Notes: a model not told the origin generated them from the letters alone. Counted from the first letter of the stretch, positions 46,436 to 58,730 are shown. The stretch is 64,000 nt of DNA from Termitomyces sp. T153 (GCA_018296165.2 JACKQL020000026.1:310001-374000); one strand, 5' to 3'. Made by a program: numbers and translations.

Positions 46436-47188
46436 TCAGATTCGTTCTTGCGTCGTTGGTATTGGCGCGCTTTTCTTGGACAGGGCCTGGATGTCTTGTT
46501 CTGCGTCCAGAATACATCACTGTATCAGTCATTTCTGAATGTCAATTAATGCATTGAACTCACGTATTCCCCAGACGTGTGAGCGCAAGTCTAAGAATTC
46601 TGTGTAAGAGAAATGTTAGATGGATTTGAGCTGAACAAGGAAATTTAAAGAAAGGCACTGACCAACATGTAAGCCATCAAGTAGTTTCTTGGCTTCTGCC
46701 CGAACTCTGGAAATATCTTCCTTTGATGCTGAAGCTTGTGAGAGCGCCTTAAGATCCTGTTCTACAGCGTCTATCCTCCGGACATGTGCAGATATCTGAG
46801 CATCGTGTCATGTAAGTACTAAGTCAAGACTAGCGAGTTGAACAGGGAACCTTTTCAGTACTAAGCTGGAGGGTTTCAACGCTAGCCTGAAGAGCAGCAG
46901 ATGCTCGTTGATACTCTTCGAGAAGATGGTATGCAGCATATGAAGAGGCTACAGAGAATCCGAACAGAAATCCAACGATTCTATATCATGAATTCAATTC
47001 AAAGACGCTTCATCGAATGGTTAGGACACTAAATACCCGCCACGGAATCCTCCAACAGGTTGCTTTTGAGCTTGGATTGTCCCGAGGTTGGCAGAGCCAG
47101 CCTCGTTCCTCAGAACCTGAGCACTGGAGAAAAAACGTGCTTTTGAGGCGTGTGAGACGGCGGCAGAAAGGCAGCGCAGGGAAGCCAT
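46436..47188 (-). CDS. Small mitochondrial-type membrane coiled-coil protein, uncharacterised
   Basis: Exons 47188-47037, 46980-46851, 46795-46663, 46599-46564 and 46500-46436 join in phase to 171 aa. The N-terminus MASLRCLSAAVSHASKARFF is Arg/Ser/Ala-rich without acidic residues, like a mitochondrial presequence. One membrane segment follows (IVGFLFGFSVASSYAAYHLL), then a heptad-like helix (ASVETLQLSTEKISAHVRRI, ALSQASASKEDISRVRAEAK) and the end FLDLRSHVWGIQQD. I recognise the layout as a conserved hypothetical of Agaricomycetes but know no function. An inner-membrane anchor with a coiled-coil domain is inferred. It is head-to-head with POP1, start codons 153 bp apart. Confidence 0.82.
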
Positions 47189-47341
47189 TCTGGGCCACTA
47201 GGAGTTGAAACGCGAACTTCGAATGGAGGCGGATTTCGGAAGGGTGCACGTGCTTGTAATTTCCTCACCACCGCGTCGCCAAGTAAACCTTGCCTTTCCT
47301 TGAGTCTGTCACTTTCTAAAGGTCGCGTACAATTCAAGGTT
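47189..47341. promoter_or_regulatory. 153-bp divergent promoter, mitochondrial-type protein / POP1
   Basis: The two ATGs face away from each other with 153 bp between them. No TATA box is apparent. The sequence includes ACCGCGTCGCC and a pyrimidine stretch (CCTTGCCTTTCC) on the plus strand just upstream of POP1. Confidence 0.5.
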
Positions 47342-50300
47342 ATGGCGCCCAAACGTAAGGATGGCTCCGGAGATGAACTAACGGGACGTGAGAAGAAAAA
47401 AATGAAGATGACTGCCGCGCGTACAATCGCAGTACAATCCGCCAATACTGTGTCTTTCTCTGAGAAGTCTGTGGCGGGCCCGTCAAAAGTAGCAGTTAAC
47501 GGCGAGTCTTGCTCAATTGTTCGTAAGACCTCGACTCACATCGATTCTAAAGGGTTGAATGGTCTTCCGAGTGCGATCGACGTTGAGAAATTCGCAGAGG
47601 TGGGGAACATCAAATTCAATTGCGATTTGCAATCATGAACAAGTATCCAATGCAGGCACGGGCCTTTGAAATTGATGCCATGCATAATGCAATGAAAAAT
47701 GCGAGGTGACCAAACTACTTCTTTCGCATCATTCAGACGGTTCACCCCTTTCAGTGCAAGTTCGACATCAAGAGCTTGGCAGGCTCTTCCTCGTCATCTA
47801 CGGAGAAGGGCTGCTAGTCATGATGTCCGTCGTGTTCCTCTTAGGCTCCGTGAGAAGGCTCGTGCAGAGGTATCGAAACAATCAAATACATTATTTACGA
47901 AAGAATGACTTTACATTGGTCTATCTAGATGGATCCACTTCACAAGAAAGCCTCGGGTCATTCACTTCCGAAACTCGGGAAAAACAAGCGTCTAAAACGA
48001 ACTGAGCTTTTTGCCAAACGACAAAGTCCGGCTTTTTTTTGTTTTTGTACTTACTTTAACTCAGTCGCGTTTAGGAGAAAAATCGTGGCTCGAAACACAT
48101 ATCTGGCATGCGAAACGAATGAAAATGGATAATTTATGGGGTTATAGACTCGTAGGTTATTGCTTCGCCTAGTTTTGAACTAGCTAACAGAGTTGTAGGC
48201 GGTCCACCCTACAGAAAAATCATATCGTCCGTCTCACAGAGCTTCAGTACATGGTTCTATAATTCATGATGCATCTTATCACTCCATCATTGAGTTGAAA
48301 GGAACAGAACCTATCTTGAAGCGGGCTTTGGACACATCTTGTGATCCCAATGGTCCGAGTCCTGGATCCAGAAGGTATGTCTATTCTGTATGTGTGCACT
48401 AGTTCTTTAGTAGCTCATCATCCCCAATTAGGTATTCCTCTGGTTCACGAGCATTGGAGACCTACATCTACAAATCAGGCTCGTACCCATTCGGATTGAT
48501 CTCTCCTATAACAGTGATCTGGAAACCACTACCACTCAATTCACCCTCAGTCATAGATGAGGAGAATAAGCAAGTTCCAGATCCCGTCTTCGCTGATCAG
48601 TCGTCGTCGAAACGGAAACGAGAATCGAAGGGGAAAGAGAAAGAAAAGGAGAATTCTACATTGCCTGATTCGGAGACCCCCCGAGTTGTATGGATCATCT
48701 CGCATCCTTCTGCTTATCAAGATGTCCTGTCTTCCATCCGGACTTCGGCATCTCTGACTCTCGAAGCGTTTCGGCGCGAAGATGAGAATAAAGAGGTCGA
48801 GATCGAGATTGGTGACCTGCGTGGCCAAGTCAACATTTTCGAAATCATGGGTCCGAAGTCAAACCAGGTTCTGAAAGGTGCTTTGAGCCCAATATCGCAG
48901 GATAAGCGAGAAGATTTTAAAAAGGTGCCCAGCTTCTGCATCCACTTCATCACTTGTTTCTTCATTGAACTCTACTGGATAGTTCTGGTCTCGATTTACG
49001 AATATGCAAACTTCTGCAGAGATGAGTCGGGGTACAGTTGTTGGGTTTAAAGTTGTCGATCCGCGTCTCAAGCAGGTGTTCTCCTTGAATTAATACCATT
49101 CTTTTCTAATCTTTGCCTCCGGCAGGTTTCCACCCAAGAACGCTCAAGTTCAGGCCCCGCCAGTGAATGACATCCCCTCCACAACCGTCTTTCCCTCCGC
49201 GCAACTAGCTCAATGCGACCTTTGGGATGGGGCTGTCAGAACAAAGCTGGCAAGGCCGCGATATAAAAAGAAAGATCTGGACGAACGGAGATCAAAAGTA
49301 GGCCTAAATTACTGAATAAAATGCGCTTCTTCTGAACCATGACTGTGGCTAGCTGTTGATCCCTGGGACGCCCCTCAATCCTGAACGGCAGGACGACCGC
49401 ATACCAGTCCTTCTTATCCAACGTTCGCTTGAAGCCCTCGAATCCAAAACCCAAGGGATCCACGGATGGACTTTGATAATCCCTTCTGGGTGGGCCATGG
49501 CCTTCTTCAGCTCTCTAGTATACACGGGGACCCGTGTTGGCGGACAGCGCGAGCGACAGACACAAGCTTTCGAAGCGGGGATGCCTTACTTCCCACGAGA
49601 CCTCCCAACTTCAGTGGGCTATGATACGTATGCTACGGCACGAGCCAAGGAAGATAAGGGAAGATGGGATAGAAAACCTCCTGCGAAACGCCCAAATTAT
49701 GAGAAGCTGGGAACGAGTAGCCCGTGGCGAGCTGATTGGCACGGTGTTCTTGGGCTTCCCTGCCCCAAGTTCGAAGATGAGGCAAACACGAGTGGAGCAG
49801 AGGGCTTTGTGTCAACTCAGAGAGAACCGGCCGACGAGATTGGAATAACTGATGAAGGTCCGCAGATGTGGTTGTTGCGAGGAAGCGAAGTGCCTTCGGT
49901 GATCTCAAATATGTCAAAAATGTTCATCAAAGGTGCAGCAGTGCTGCAGGAAGTCAATAAACTCCGGGCAAAACGAGGGCTTGAAGCATTGGGGTCGAGC
50001 ATCAGAGCTGACGATCTTCTAAAGCGGGCTCTCGTATCAGTCAGGATCAGCATGTGTGGAAGGGGTGCACCCGAGGATCTGGCCATTATATATCAAGTCA
50101 GTAATGACGAGGGGAAGAAGTGGGAACGAGCCTTGCGTAATCCTCTTGGGGGTTATCACGAGGAGGAGACAGAAGAGGAGGAAAAGGTCAGCTACTTGTT
50201 TAATGATCTCAGGAGAACCGCTCTCAAAACGCGGTTCAGCTGTCCGAAGTTATTCCTCCTGAATCTTCCATTATTGGTTACGTTACCACCGGGCACTTTT

Positions 50301-50534
50301 CATTGTCTCAGGGGCAAGGTTTTGGCATCGGTGCGATTCCTCTCGTCAAGTTTCTGGAACTTCGGGAGCAGGCTGAAAGGTATGTACTGGTTTTCATCCA
50401 TCTAACTTGTTTCATCTTATTTCTCCAGGCGTCACACCAATACCACTTCGTTGATCTCGTCACTATTGGTAAAAGTGCGCAATAGAAGCGGACAACAATG
50501 CCGCGCAGCTCATATCGAGATTTTGGCATGTTAG
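47342..50534 (+). CDS. POP1: RNase P/MRP protein subunit Pop1
   Basis: Largest protein of nuclear RNase P and RNase MRP, needed for tRNA 5' maturation and rRNA processing. The start ATG at 47342 gives MAPKRKDGSGDEL. The signature SRAWQALPRHLRRRAASHDV followed by RRVPLRLREKARAEMD (about 47770-47950) is the Pop1 N-terminal motif. KIWLETHIWHAKRMKM-type sequence and YRPSHRASVHGSIIHDASYH follow. The middle has GSRALETYIYKSGSYPFGLI. POPLD and C-terminal parts read IPVLLIQRSLEAL, GWTLIIPSGWAMAFFSSLVYTG and GYVTTGHFSLSQGQGFGIG. The last exon ends IEILAC and TAG at 50532-50534. Introns are short; exact borders were not worked out for all. It converges with borealin, stops 140 bp apart. Confidence 0.93.
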
Positions 50535-50674
50535 AGTTACGCTGATATTCCCTGTCCTGTTTTGCCAGAATATGTCTTGTATAATCTGACAACTGGATAC
50601 ATATATGCGTGCAAAGTCCAATGATGGTGGGAGCTTGGAATACAGTAGCGAGAAAAAGCATTGTCACGGGGAGT

Positions 50675-52181
50675 TCAGCCAATTTTCCATTTTTCAACAG
50701 CCTGTTGTACGAGCTTCCCCATTTCCATCCGTGCCTGTTTCTTGGCGCTGTCAGATATACCCTCAAGAGCATCCAATGCTCCAGGCGACGTTTGGAGAGG
50801 GTCAAATTCAAGGAGGTGCCCATCCTTTGTGGGTATAGCCACCAATGCTGAAAATGAGCGTGTATGAGTAAGTGGCCGAGGAGTTGTCAGTGAATTGGGC
50901 TGTGAGAAAGACTGCGGGATGCGGGGCTGATGCTCAGGCTGCACCTGTGGTATTAACTGTGGGTGTGAATGGGGTTGCAAAGAACCTTCTCGTGACGAAG
51001 AGGGTTGTGAGAGAGCCGTATACATGCTGCTTTGAGAGTTTGTCCGCGAATGAAGCCCTCCCTCACTGTTTAAAGAAGGGAATGCAACAGAAGGATCGCG
51101 TCGAATCATTATACTGCTCTTCGTCCGCTTCAACGTGCCAACACCAGTGTGTGTAGGATCAGAATCTTGTGTTTCTTCCTTTTCGGTGTCACCATCAGCC
51201 ATTTCCACGCCTTTAAGCCAACCCATGCCAAACTCATAGGGATTGGCTAGGGGAGATCCGTTGACACTTAGCATGCTTTCATCCCGACGCGGAAATCGTA
51301 GTGTGGTCGAAGGGGGCATCCCATTGCTAGGGTATTTCGGTGTCTTGGGAGGAATTTCGGGTTTGAAATCAGATACAGACGGTACACGCGACTTGCTTGT
51401 TGCGGTTTTTGTTGGTGATGTCGGGCGGAATGGCGGAGGGCGCATATGTTGTGCTCCCAAATTGCTGCCAAATGGAGGCCGTGTTCTTTGAAGACTGGGC
51501 GAAGGTGCAACACGACTCATTGTACGTGTCTATTGTACCGAAGAGAAATTTAGAATACATTTCATTGGTAAGGACCAGAGTACATACAGTTCCTGGAGTT
51601 TTGCTTCCTGTTGCATTGAGACGTGCACGTTGCGCTGTACCAGGCCCAGTAGACGAACCCGCTTTCCGAGGAGTAGCGATAGTAGCTAGACGTGCTATAG
51701 AGTGGAAATAAGATTTGAGCGAAAAGAGCGAGATGAAGCTCTGACCATTCTTAGGAGCTTTGGGAGGGAAGTCCTTCCCTTCAGCGATTTCTTCTTGACT
51801 TGCAATCCATTTTCTCTTCCTCGCATCCTTATCAAGCTCGCCCAGAGACCCTTCACCACCAGCTGCAATGAGCCTCTCCTTCTGTACTCCTCGAAGCGCC
51901 GCCTGTACGTTGCCATTGTACTTTTCACCAAATTCGCGCATCGTCATGCTCCGGACTTGCTTCGGTATTCGAGATACCTGTCCCTCCTGATGAAAATTGA
52001 AGTTTTCGAGCCGATCTGCAAGCCACGATTCGAATTGTCGTATCCGATGAGTGACTGAAAGGCAGCAGTGAGGTAATGCAGGAAAAAGAAGGGACTACAA
52101 CAGACCTTCTAACTCAAGATTAGCTATAAGATGTTGTTTCTCTTCTCGGGTGTATTTTCTGTTCTGCTTAGGGAGATCCAT
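50675..52181 (-). CDS. NBL1: Borealin/Nbl1-like chromosomal passenger complex subunit
   Basis: The start ATG at 52181 gives MDLPKQNRKYTREEKQHLI. After a first intron (GTCTGT...TTCAG, phase 1) come LELEVTHRIRQFESWLADRL, ENFNFHQEGQVSRIPKQVR and MTMREFGEKYNGNVQAAL. This is the Nbl1/borealin N-terminal domain, the helix that bundles with survivin and INCENP. Next are DARKRKWIASQ and repeated proline- and arginine-rich stretches (LATIATPRKAG, RVAPSPSLQRTRPPFGS). The tail is Ser/Gln-rich and ends with an Ala/Leu-rich helix (GALDALEGISDSAKKQARME, AVEKWKIG). Yeast Nbl1 is only the N-terminal domain; this longer form resembles full borealins, whose C-terminal helical dimerisation region may correspond to the end here. 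Confidence 0.87.
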
Positions 52182-52380
52182 GGCGGTACGTCAGTCGTTT
52201 TAGTTGACAAAAACCACCGTCAAGAACGCGCCAAAAGCTAATCACGTGCGACGCGTTATCCTTGTAAAACCTGAAGTCGTTCGATAGGTGTTTCCGAGCC
52301 TTGCTGACACCCATCCTTCCTTTCCGTATTAATATCCTATCTAGACTTTTTCACTCTTACGCAGTGTAGTCTGCTTACGC
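52182..52380. promoter_or_regulatory. 199-bp divergent promoter, borealin / ERG26-like
   Basis: The two ATGs are 199 bp apart on opposite strands. CT-rich runs (CCATCCTTCCTTTCC, near 52311) lie on the ERG26 side. No TATA box is clear. Confidence 0.5.
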
Positions 52381-53917
52381 ATGGCTCCCAAGGAAGTATA
52401 CCTGGTCATTGGGGGAAGTGGCTTTGTTGGCAGGCACATAGTACAGCAACTTCTGGACCGGGGCGACACTGTAGTTTCGTTGGATATTGTCCAGCGATAC
52501 CACGATGTTCCGTTTCTTTCAGTGGACATTACTGACGAGGAACAAGTTGCTGATGCCCTTAGAAAAGTGCGTCACAACTCTGCGAATGCCCATATCTGCT
52601 GATAGTACCTTTACAGAGTGGTGCTACATGTATAATACATACGGCTTCACCTCCAGCAACAATCAACAACCCAGCTCTGTTCTTCAAGGTAAACGTTGAC
52701 GGGACGAAAGCAATTATCGCGGCTGCTGTTGCAGCAGGAGTCCGCAAACTCGTATATACCAGCTCGGCAGGTGTGGTGTTCAATGGAGGCGATCTGATTA
52801 ACGTGGACGAGCGTTTAGCGCCTCCAGAGGTGCCGCTTGATGCGTACAACGATTCGAAAGCAAAAGCCGAGGCTATTGTCCTAGCTGCCAATGGCAAAGA
52901 TGGACTCTCGACTGTAGCGATACGACCAGCGGGCATATTTGGGTGCGTTTGATCCTCTATTCCCATATTTCCATATCTCAGCTGTTAATATGTCTACTGT
53001 CTCTTTCAGACCTGGCGATAGACAAGTTATGTCTGGCCTATACACGGTCTACGAAAACAACCAAACCCACTTCCAGATTGGTGACAATACCAACATGTTC
53101 GATTGGACCTACGTCGGAAATGTTGCTCGTGCCCACATATTGGCCGCAGACAAGTTGGAGACACCTCCACCCTCATTACCCCTCAATACACTGGAAAAAA
53201 TGCCTTCCGCCATAGAAGAAGTTGGCCCGCTCACGGATGCTGAAGAAAAGCTTGTCAACTATCCCCTGTCCCCCATCACCCTCACCACTGGCAAAAACCG
53301 TGTTCCCACGTGCGTGGCACGTCCTCTTGGCCCCTACATAACTCTTCCTGCCAACGCCGAGAAGATTTTGGCCGCTTTCAACAATTTCGATGCCGTTTCC
53401 GAACGCCCCATTGTTCGCACCCGCTATGATCCACTTGTTGACCTTGCAATAACAAAGGCCAAACTGCACTATCCTGAAGCCAGCCCTCTTCAAGTCGCTG
53501 GCCAGGCCTTCTTCGTTACCAATGGCGAGCCCTGTTACTTTTGGGACTTCCCCAGGTTGGTTTGGCACCATCTTGACTCGGTATTTCCGGGGAAGAGACA
53601 ACCTCGCAAACCCTTGAAACTTTCAAAACCTATTGGATTGCTGGCCGCAACAGGGGCAGAATATGCGGCATGGTTGATGGGCAAGGAACCTACATTCACA
53701 AGGTTCAAGGTGTCGTACAGCTGCGTTAATCGTTGGTACAATATTGAAAAGGCACGTCGTGTGTTGGGCTATGAGCCTATAATTGGATTAGAAGAGGGAA
53801 TCAAGCTCATGGTCGAAGTAAGGTTTTCTTCCCTGTATTCCCTATACTTGTACTGACCTACTCGTGCAGTGGTGGGCTAAGGAATATGCTGCAGGGAGTC
53901 ACAAAACTGCTCACTAA
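52381..53917 (+). CDS. ERG26: Sterol-4-alpha-carboxylate 3-dehydrogenase, decarboxylating (ERG26 type, 3-beta-HSD family)
   Basis: NAD(P)-dependent short-chain dehydrogenase that removes the C4 carboxyl group while oxidising the 3-hydroxyl in ergosterol synthesis, at the ER. The Rossmann start YLVIGGSGFVGRHIVQQLL (GxxGxxG) is in exon 1 (52381 to about 52570). After an intron come GATCIIHTASPP and KLVYTSSAGVVFNGGDLI; YNDSKAKAEAIVL holds the catalytic Tyr-x-x-x-Lys in altered spelling (Y..SK); VAIRPAGIFGPGDRQ follows. FDWTYVGNVARAHILAAD, FFVTNGEPCYFWDFPR and the C-terminal YNIEKARRVLGYEPIIGLEE are typical of ERG26. The last exon gives WWAKEYAAGSHKTAH and TAA at 53915-53917. There is about 70 aa of extra sequence between NVARAHI and FFVTNGE (ending near FNNFDAV), which is longer than in yeast. 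Confidence 0.9.
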
Positions 53918-54067
53918 TCGATACCTATTTATCTGGATTATTTTCTGCGTAGCTACATACCTATTTCTATCATGTATCTTACACCCGTCTTTGTACTCGG
54001 ACAAGCATATCAGCATTTTGACTCTAGATGAATGTCGTCACAAACACAAATCTTCATGATTGCGAAA

Positions 54068-55346
54068 ATGTCTTTTTCATCTCTGTTCCCACCCCAGACA
54101 GCACCCTACATTCTCTCTTTTCAATTCTCCTCCTGGTATCCCCATTTTTCAGGTCTCAGCATCAAATCTACTATAATCAGGCCCCTCTCACGAGGATTCC
54201 AAGACTATCTCAACGTTGATGGTGTATTTGTCCCTGAAGGATCAGAAGACAAGTGTGTCCGACTTGGATCCAACTCGTGCTCTCTAACAACTTGATCTTT
54301 CAAAGCCTTGTGGAGAGTACTCTATCTGATGACGAGGGCAACGAGGATGAGAAGGACGAAGACGAGGACGAGCACGAAGAACATCCATCTTTCTCTTTTC
54401 CCGAGCTAGATACGCAGATCCGGGAGTGTATAAAGGCATACGAGGCAGTCTTTCCAAAGCTTAACTTTTCATCTCCCAAAGTAAGCTCGTGTGCTTACGC
54501 TGTTCTTCTGAATCTAAGTGTGTTTTCAGGACGCTTCGTGGATCCTGCCTGCTTCATCACCTCTAAAATGCACATCGCCATCGGATGTGTACTTGTTGCT
54601 CAAGTCTTCCGACTTCATCGCTCACGACCTTAGCATCGAAAATGTCTTTATAGGGTGCAGTGACCTGCCCTCTTCCTATGAACCCGAGTTGGTGTTGCGC
54701 AAATGGTACGCTATGGATCGTAGCCGAGAGTTGAGGTGTTTTGTGCGACACAATTTTCTTGCGGGTGCGTCTTTCCTCTCCTTCTGTTGATGCTCTCCAT
54801 ATATTTGTTCCTAGCCATCTCACAACGCGATACCAATTACTATGACTTCTTGAATGAGCCTGCCACAAACAGGTCCATTGCTCGAAGCGTCAAATCCTAC
54901 TGGGAAAAGAATATCCGAAATTCTAAATATTGGGAAGAAACTCCCGACTGTGCGTTCCTTGAATACCTGGCGCTGCACGTACTCAGATTGTCACTATAGA
55001 TGTTTTTGACTTCTTCCTCACTCGGGACTTGTCTTGGGGACATATCGTCGACTTCAATCCCTACGCACCTCGAACTGATCCTCTGCTGTTTACCTACGAT
55101 GAGCTTGCAGACCTCAGCGATACTTCAAAACGTGTGACTCTCCACGATTCTTCACGCAAGGATGACGCCGAGCTTCCCGAGTTCCGTGTTATCGATTCAC
55201 GAGCTCATCCGCTAGCAACTACTAACGCCCCAGCGTACCAGCATAACATGGTACCTATAGAGGCGCTCAGTTTGAGTAGCGGCCGGGACATTGAAGAGTT
55301 TGCGAAGCTCTGGAAGAAGGAGATCCAGGAAAGTATGGCTGGATAA
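54068..55346 (+). CDS. CDC123: eIF2 assembly factor Cdc123 (D123 family)
   Basis: ATP-grasp protein that helps join the eIF2 subunits, needed for translation initiation and cell-cycle entry. Chosen start: [11 protein letters not shown] at 54068; an ATG at 54032 in the same frame is possible. Then [20 protein letters not shown] and [13 protein letters not shown], the conserved D123 N-terminus. The first intron (GTGTGT...CAAAG) restores the acidic linker [17 protein letters not shown]. Downstream are [41 protein letters not shown] and [19 protein letters not shown]. The catalytic-region residues continue with [32 protein letters not shown] and the tail [20 protein letters not shown]. Stop TAA at 55344-55346. 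At least five exons. Confidence 0.93.
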
Positions 55347-57030
55347 TCGCGTCAAAGCGGCAATGCAATATATCTTCCTACTCAGCGATTTAATAAGCAT
55401 TGTTATACTTACTGTTGAATTCTATTTTGAAGCTGTTCTTTCTGTGTACACTATCAAATCCTGGTCAGCCGCGAAGATCTCCTAGGGAAGTTCTCAATGC
55501 TGTGGTCGCTAAGATGGTCTGGTCTGGTTCTCGTACTTTCCTTGATGTTTTGTACGATTCTCGGTCGCTGTTCATTCGAGATGCTCCTTCGCACAATCCT
55601 GATGCACTAACGGTGGCTGACGGCTCGACTCAAGTTTCGACGAATTCAATGTCTCATGTTTTTTTTTGGCAGATTATTTTGAACAGAATGTCAGCCACTT
55701 TCGAAAATCTATAAAAGTAGACCTCAGGACGCCTTTTTCCGCATCCATCCTTTCTTCCCTTCTACCACTATCCCTGGTGCTTCCATCTCCCCGCTGGCGC
55801 TCAACCCACACACGCCCTTTTCTCATTTCGACCAACGAGGCTACAGTGTGGCTGAAGAACCCTTCCCGCGTCGAAAGCGAGTACAATCCCATCTCATTGA
55901 GACAGTCAAGTACATATCCCAGAACTCATTCGGGGTGGCTGGTGACACCCGGGGTGGGGGAGATTGGACCCTTAGGGGAACCATGACGGGCGACAGGAGC
56001 ATGACACCCATCGCAGTGCACCCGCGTTTGTTGCGCGGATTGCCATAACCGGGGAAGCGCGCTGCGTGCCTCACGCGGGAAGACAGCCATCCTTCTTTCT
56101 TTTGAATTTCTGTCTAGACTGCCTGGGGGCCGCTGCTATTAGCCGGTCATTCAGTGTACGAGCAGGTTGGATGAGATTTGGAGCGGAGGCACGCGGCACG
56201 CAATACATGTACATTGGACGTCTCTTTGGTTTGGGTTGTACCACGCGTTGGCGAGGATCGGGCCTCGACCCATGATGGATATTTCGTGACACCTCTAGTA
56301 TCGCTGATCATGTTTGAACTGCGTCTGATTCCTCCCTTGATAGAGTCCAGCAAGTTTGGCAAAGGCGGGGTCCGGAATCGTGGAGTCAGATGAAGTTTGG
56401 GACCTCTGGTCAAGGTGAGTTCTTCTTTCTACACTTAGTCAATTTCTATCTAACATTGCTCATACCACAGTTCCCCCGTGCTTTGGCCTTTCTTGCTGCG
56501 ACAAGTTTCATCAAAAAGATAGTTAACCAAAGACTCGACGTAATTAATTGTAAGTGGCCCTCTTGGACGGAATTAATTGTGGTTGATATCTTCGATCTTA
56601 GACTTCGATCTGGGTATTTGGGTATTCGGTACACCCATTTCGTACAAAGTCAGTGGGATGGTGGGTGGGAGAGGTGTATCGAAAGGACCATTTGCAAGTT
56701 AGCAGTTCGTTTTTACTGAGTGGGGGTTTCAACTATCGGATTATCATGTTTGTTGTAGAAGTTGAAATTCACTTGGTGGCTGTTCTGTTTTCTCTTGTTG
56801 TGGTCTCGCTGTGAACTTTTCGGTATCGCTTGGAGTGCGTGTCACCTGTTGTTTCCCGGCCAATCAAGATGGACGCTTCGTCATTATACATCATTAATCC
56901 CTAAAGTATGTACGGGTCGTCGACATGATAGCGATATATATTCAACCTACAGGCGGATATATCCCGGCCGCCCCAGGAACCGAAACGTCTAGGGTATCTA
57001 TGTGGATGTCTACGAAAAAAAAGTTGTCCT
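55347..57030. other. Unassigned stretch with exon-like open frames, no gene named
   Basis: The plus strand from about 55700 to 56048 is open and reads well: PGASISPLALNPHTPFSHF, RGYSVAEEPFPRRKRVQSHL, IETVKYISQNSFGVAGDTRG and MTPIAVHPRLLRGLP, then TAA. A splice-like acceptor (TTTGAACAG) lies just before it. Farther upstream another frame (55480-55714) reads REVLNAVVAKMVWSG. They may belong to one short spliced gene, but I recognise no family. From 56050 to 57030 only short frames occur. Confidence 0.4.
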
Positions 57031-58681
57031 CTATTTTTCGTGATCGACGACTTCAACGCCAGAATCGCTCGCAACATCGGCAAAGACGGGCCTCATTTTG
57101 GCCAGACCGTATGCATTCTTGAAGAAAACAACATCACCGATATCCTCGACGAACTAAAAATATATTTAAAGCTCTCCATTATACTCAAGAGGATCGATAC
57201 AAACCTTGCACTCCTTGAACACGCGATATACCTCAGCCCAACCACCAGGGCCACCTTGAAGATGGATCCCCTTCTTGGCGAGTTTCTTCTTGAGAGCCGC
57301 GCTAGCCTCCCAGGCGTTGTAATGGGGGATTTTGCTAGAGACGTGGTGAAGAACATGAGTCTCCGAGATACCGTTGGTGGCATGAGCACCGAGCCAAGCC
57401 ATTAAGCTCCCACAATCACCGAGGAGGTTGCGGTCGAGGGTGGCGAGGGCACCACGAGGGAAGGTGAACTCTGGAGCACGGTAGTGAGGGAGAAGCGGGT
57501 CGGTGTGTTGTAGGAAGGTAATGAGGACAAGCCAATGGTTGACCCTTGGAAGAATTTGTCAGTAGGCATTTAAGGATGAAAGTATCTAACTCACCAAAGG
57601 TAGGGGACAAGGTACAGACGGAAAACGGTAGCAAAGCCCCATTGGTGTATGCTGTAGGCAATCGCCGAAAGCCAGAGTATGATGCCAAGATCAGATACGA
57701 TAACCTGCCAGTAGTGATTAGGAGAGAATATGACCGAATTAGGATTGAAGTCTGGAAAGTAGTATGTTCATCAGGAAACTTTGAGGACAGCCGAGAACTT
57801 CACATACGATTGGTGCCCTGCGGGTACCTCCTCTGTCCAGAAGCGTTCAAAATAATGTATGCGGGCCATCCACCGAGCAGATAAGAAGCAGAACCCAAAA
57901 CAGCGCCGATGGGTGAGTCACCGAGGGCTTCCCAAAGCTCCTTCTTGACCGCAGCCGAGACACGAGAGCCCGAGAGGTCCTCACCGTCAGGATTTAAGGG
58001 AGGGAGACCTAGCTCAGATCGGGTAGATGGGACGAAAACCTGGTCTTGCGTCATGTGGCCCGTGGAAGCATGGTGCTTAGCGTGGCTGATTCGCCACGAA
58101 TGGTAAGGCACACCAAGTCTAAAGGTAAAAAAAAACACGTTCCAAAATTAACTGATGAGGCCATAAAAATCAGAACGAAGGTCATACCCGGAGTGAAGAA
58201 TCCATCCAACAGTGTTGTTAATAAATTTCGACTCTGAGAAGGCCTGGTGACCACATTCGTGCGCAACAACCCACAGACCGGTTGCGAAGAGGCCGGTTGC
58301 GAAACCATAGAGCGACCATAGGGCAAAACGCGCGAAGGAGTAGAGAAAGGGATGAGGGAGTGAGATTACAGATGGGTCGATGAAGGTGTCCATGGACGTG
58401 GCAGTTTTGTAGATGGCGGTGATGACAATCATGTCCCATACGCTGTACCGGACTTCAGTTCTTGACATGTCTAAGCAGTCGAGACAAAAAGACATACGCG
58501 TAAGCACCAGAACGAATGGCGGAGCGCTTGAAGCAGTGAGCCCTACATAAAATTGAGAAGTGTTCGATGAGGAAAAAAATAAAACATACGGAATTGCATC
58601 AAGCAACTCCTTGATAGGAATGTCTGGAACGACAAAGGTCCCTTGCTCAACGACGGTATCAGAGGTGTCCTTTGGTGACAT
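57031..58681 (-). CDS. Membrane fatty-acid desaturase (delta-12 type)
   Basis: Di-iron membrane enzyme that inserts a double bond into acyl chains, most likely oleate to linoleate, in the ER. The start ATG at 58681 gives MSPKDTSDTVVEQG, followed by VPDIPIKELLDAIP. All three histidine boxes are present: HECGH (with GLWVVAHECGHQAF), HAKHH (WRISHAKHHASTGH) and HVLHH (ETHVLHHVSSKIP). Hydrophobic segments flank them. A last intron (GTTTGT...TTTTAG, 51 nt) must be removed to continue past CK into FVEDIGDVVFFKNAYGLA and VEVVDHEK, stop at 57031-57033. Without it the frame would stop 16 codons after this point. The TGHMTQDQVFVP stretch is typical of fungal delta-12 enzymes; delta-15 activity cannot be excluded. 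Confidence 0.9.
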
Positions 58682-58720
58682 GATGGCCTTCAAAAAGAGT
58701 GGATGGGGACCGAGAGCGGG

Positions 58721-58730
58721 TTTTATAAAA
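58721..58730 (-). promoter_or_regulatory. TATA box of the desaturase
   Basis: TTTTATAAAA on the minus strand, about 40-49 nt upstream of the ATG at 58681, flanked by GC-rich sequence (GGTTT-TATAAAACCCGC). Confidence 0.55.
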
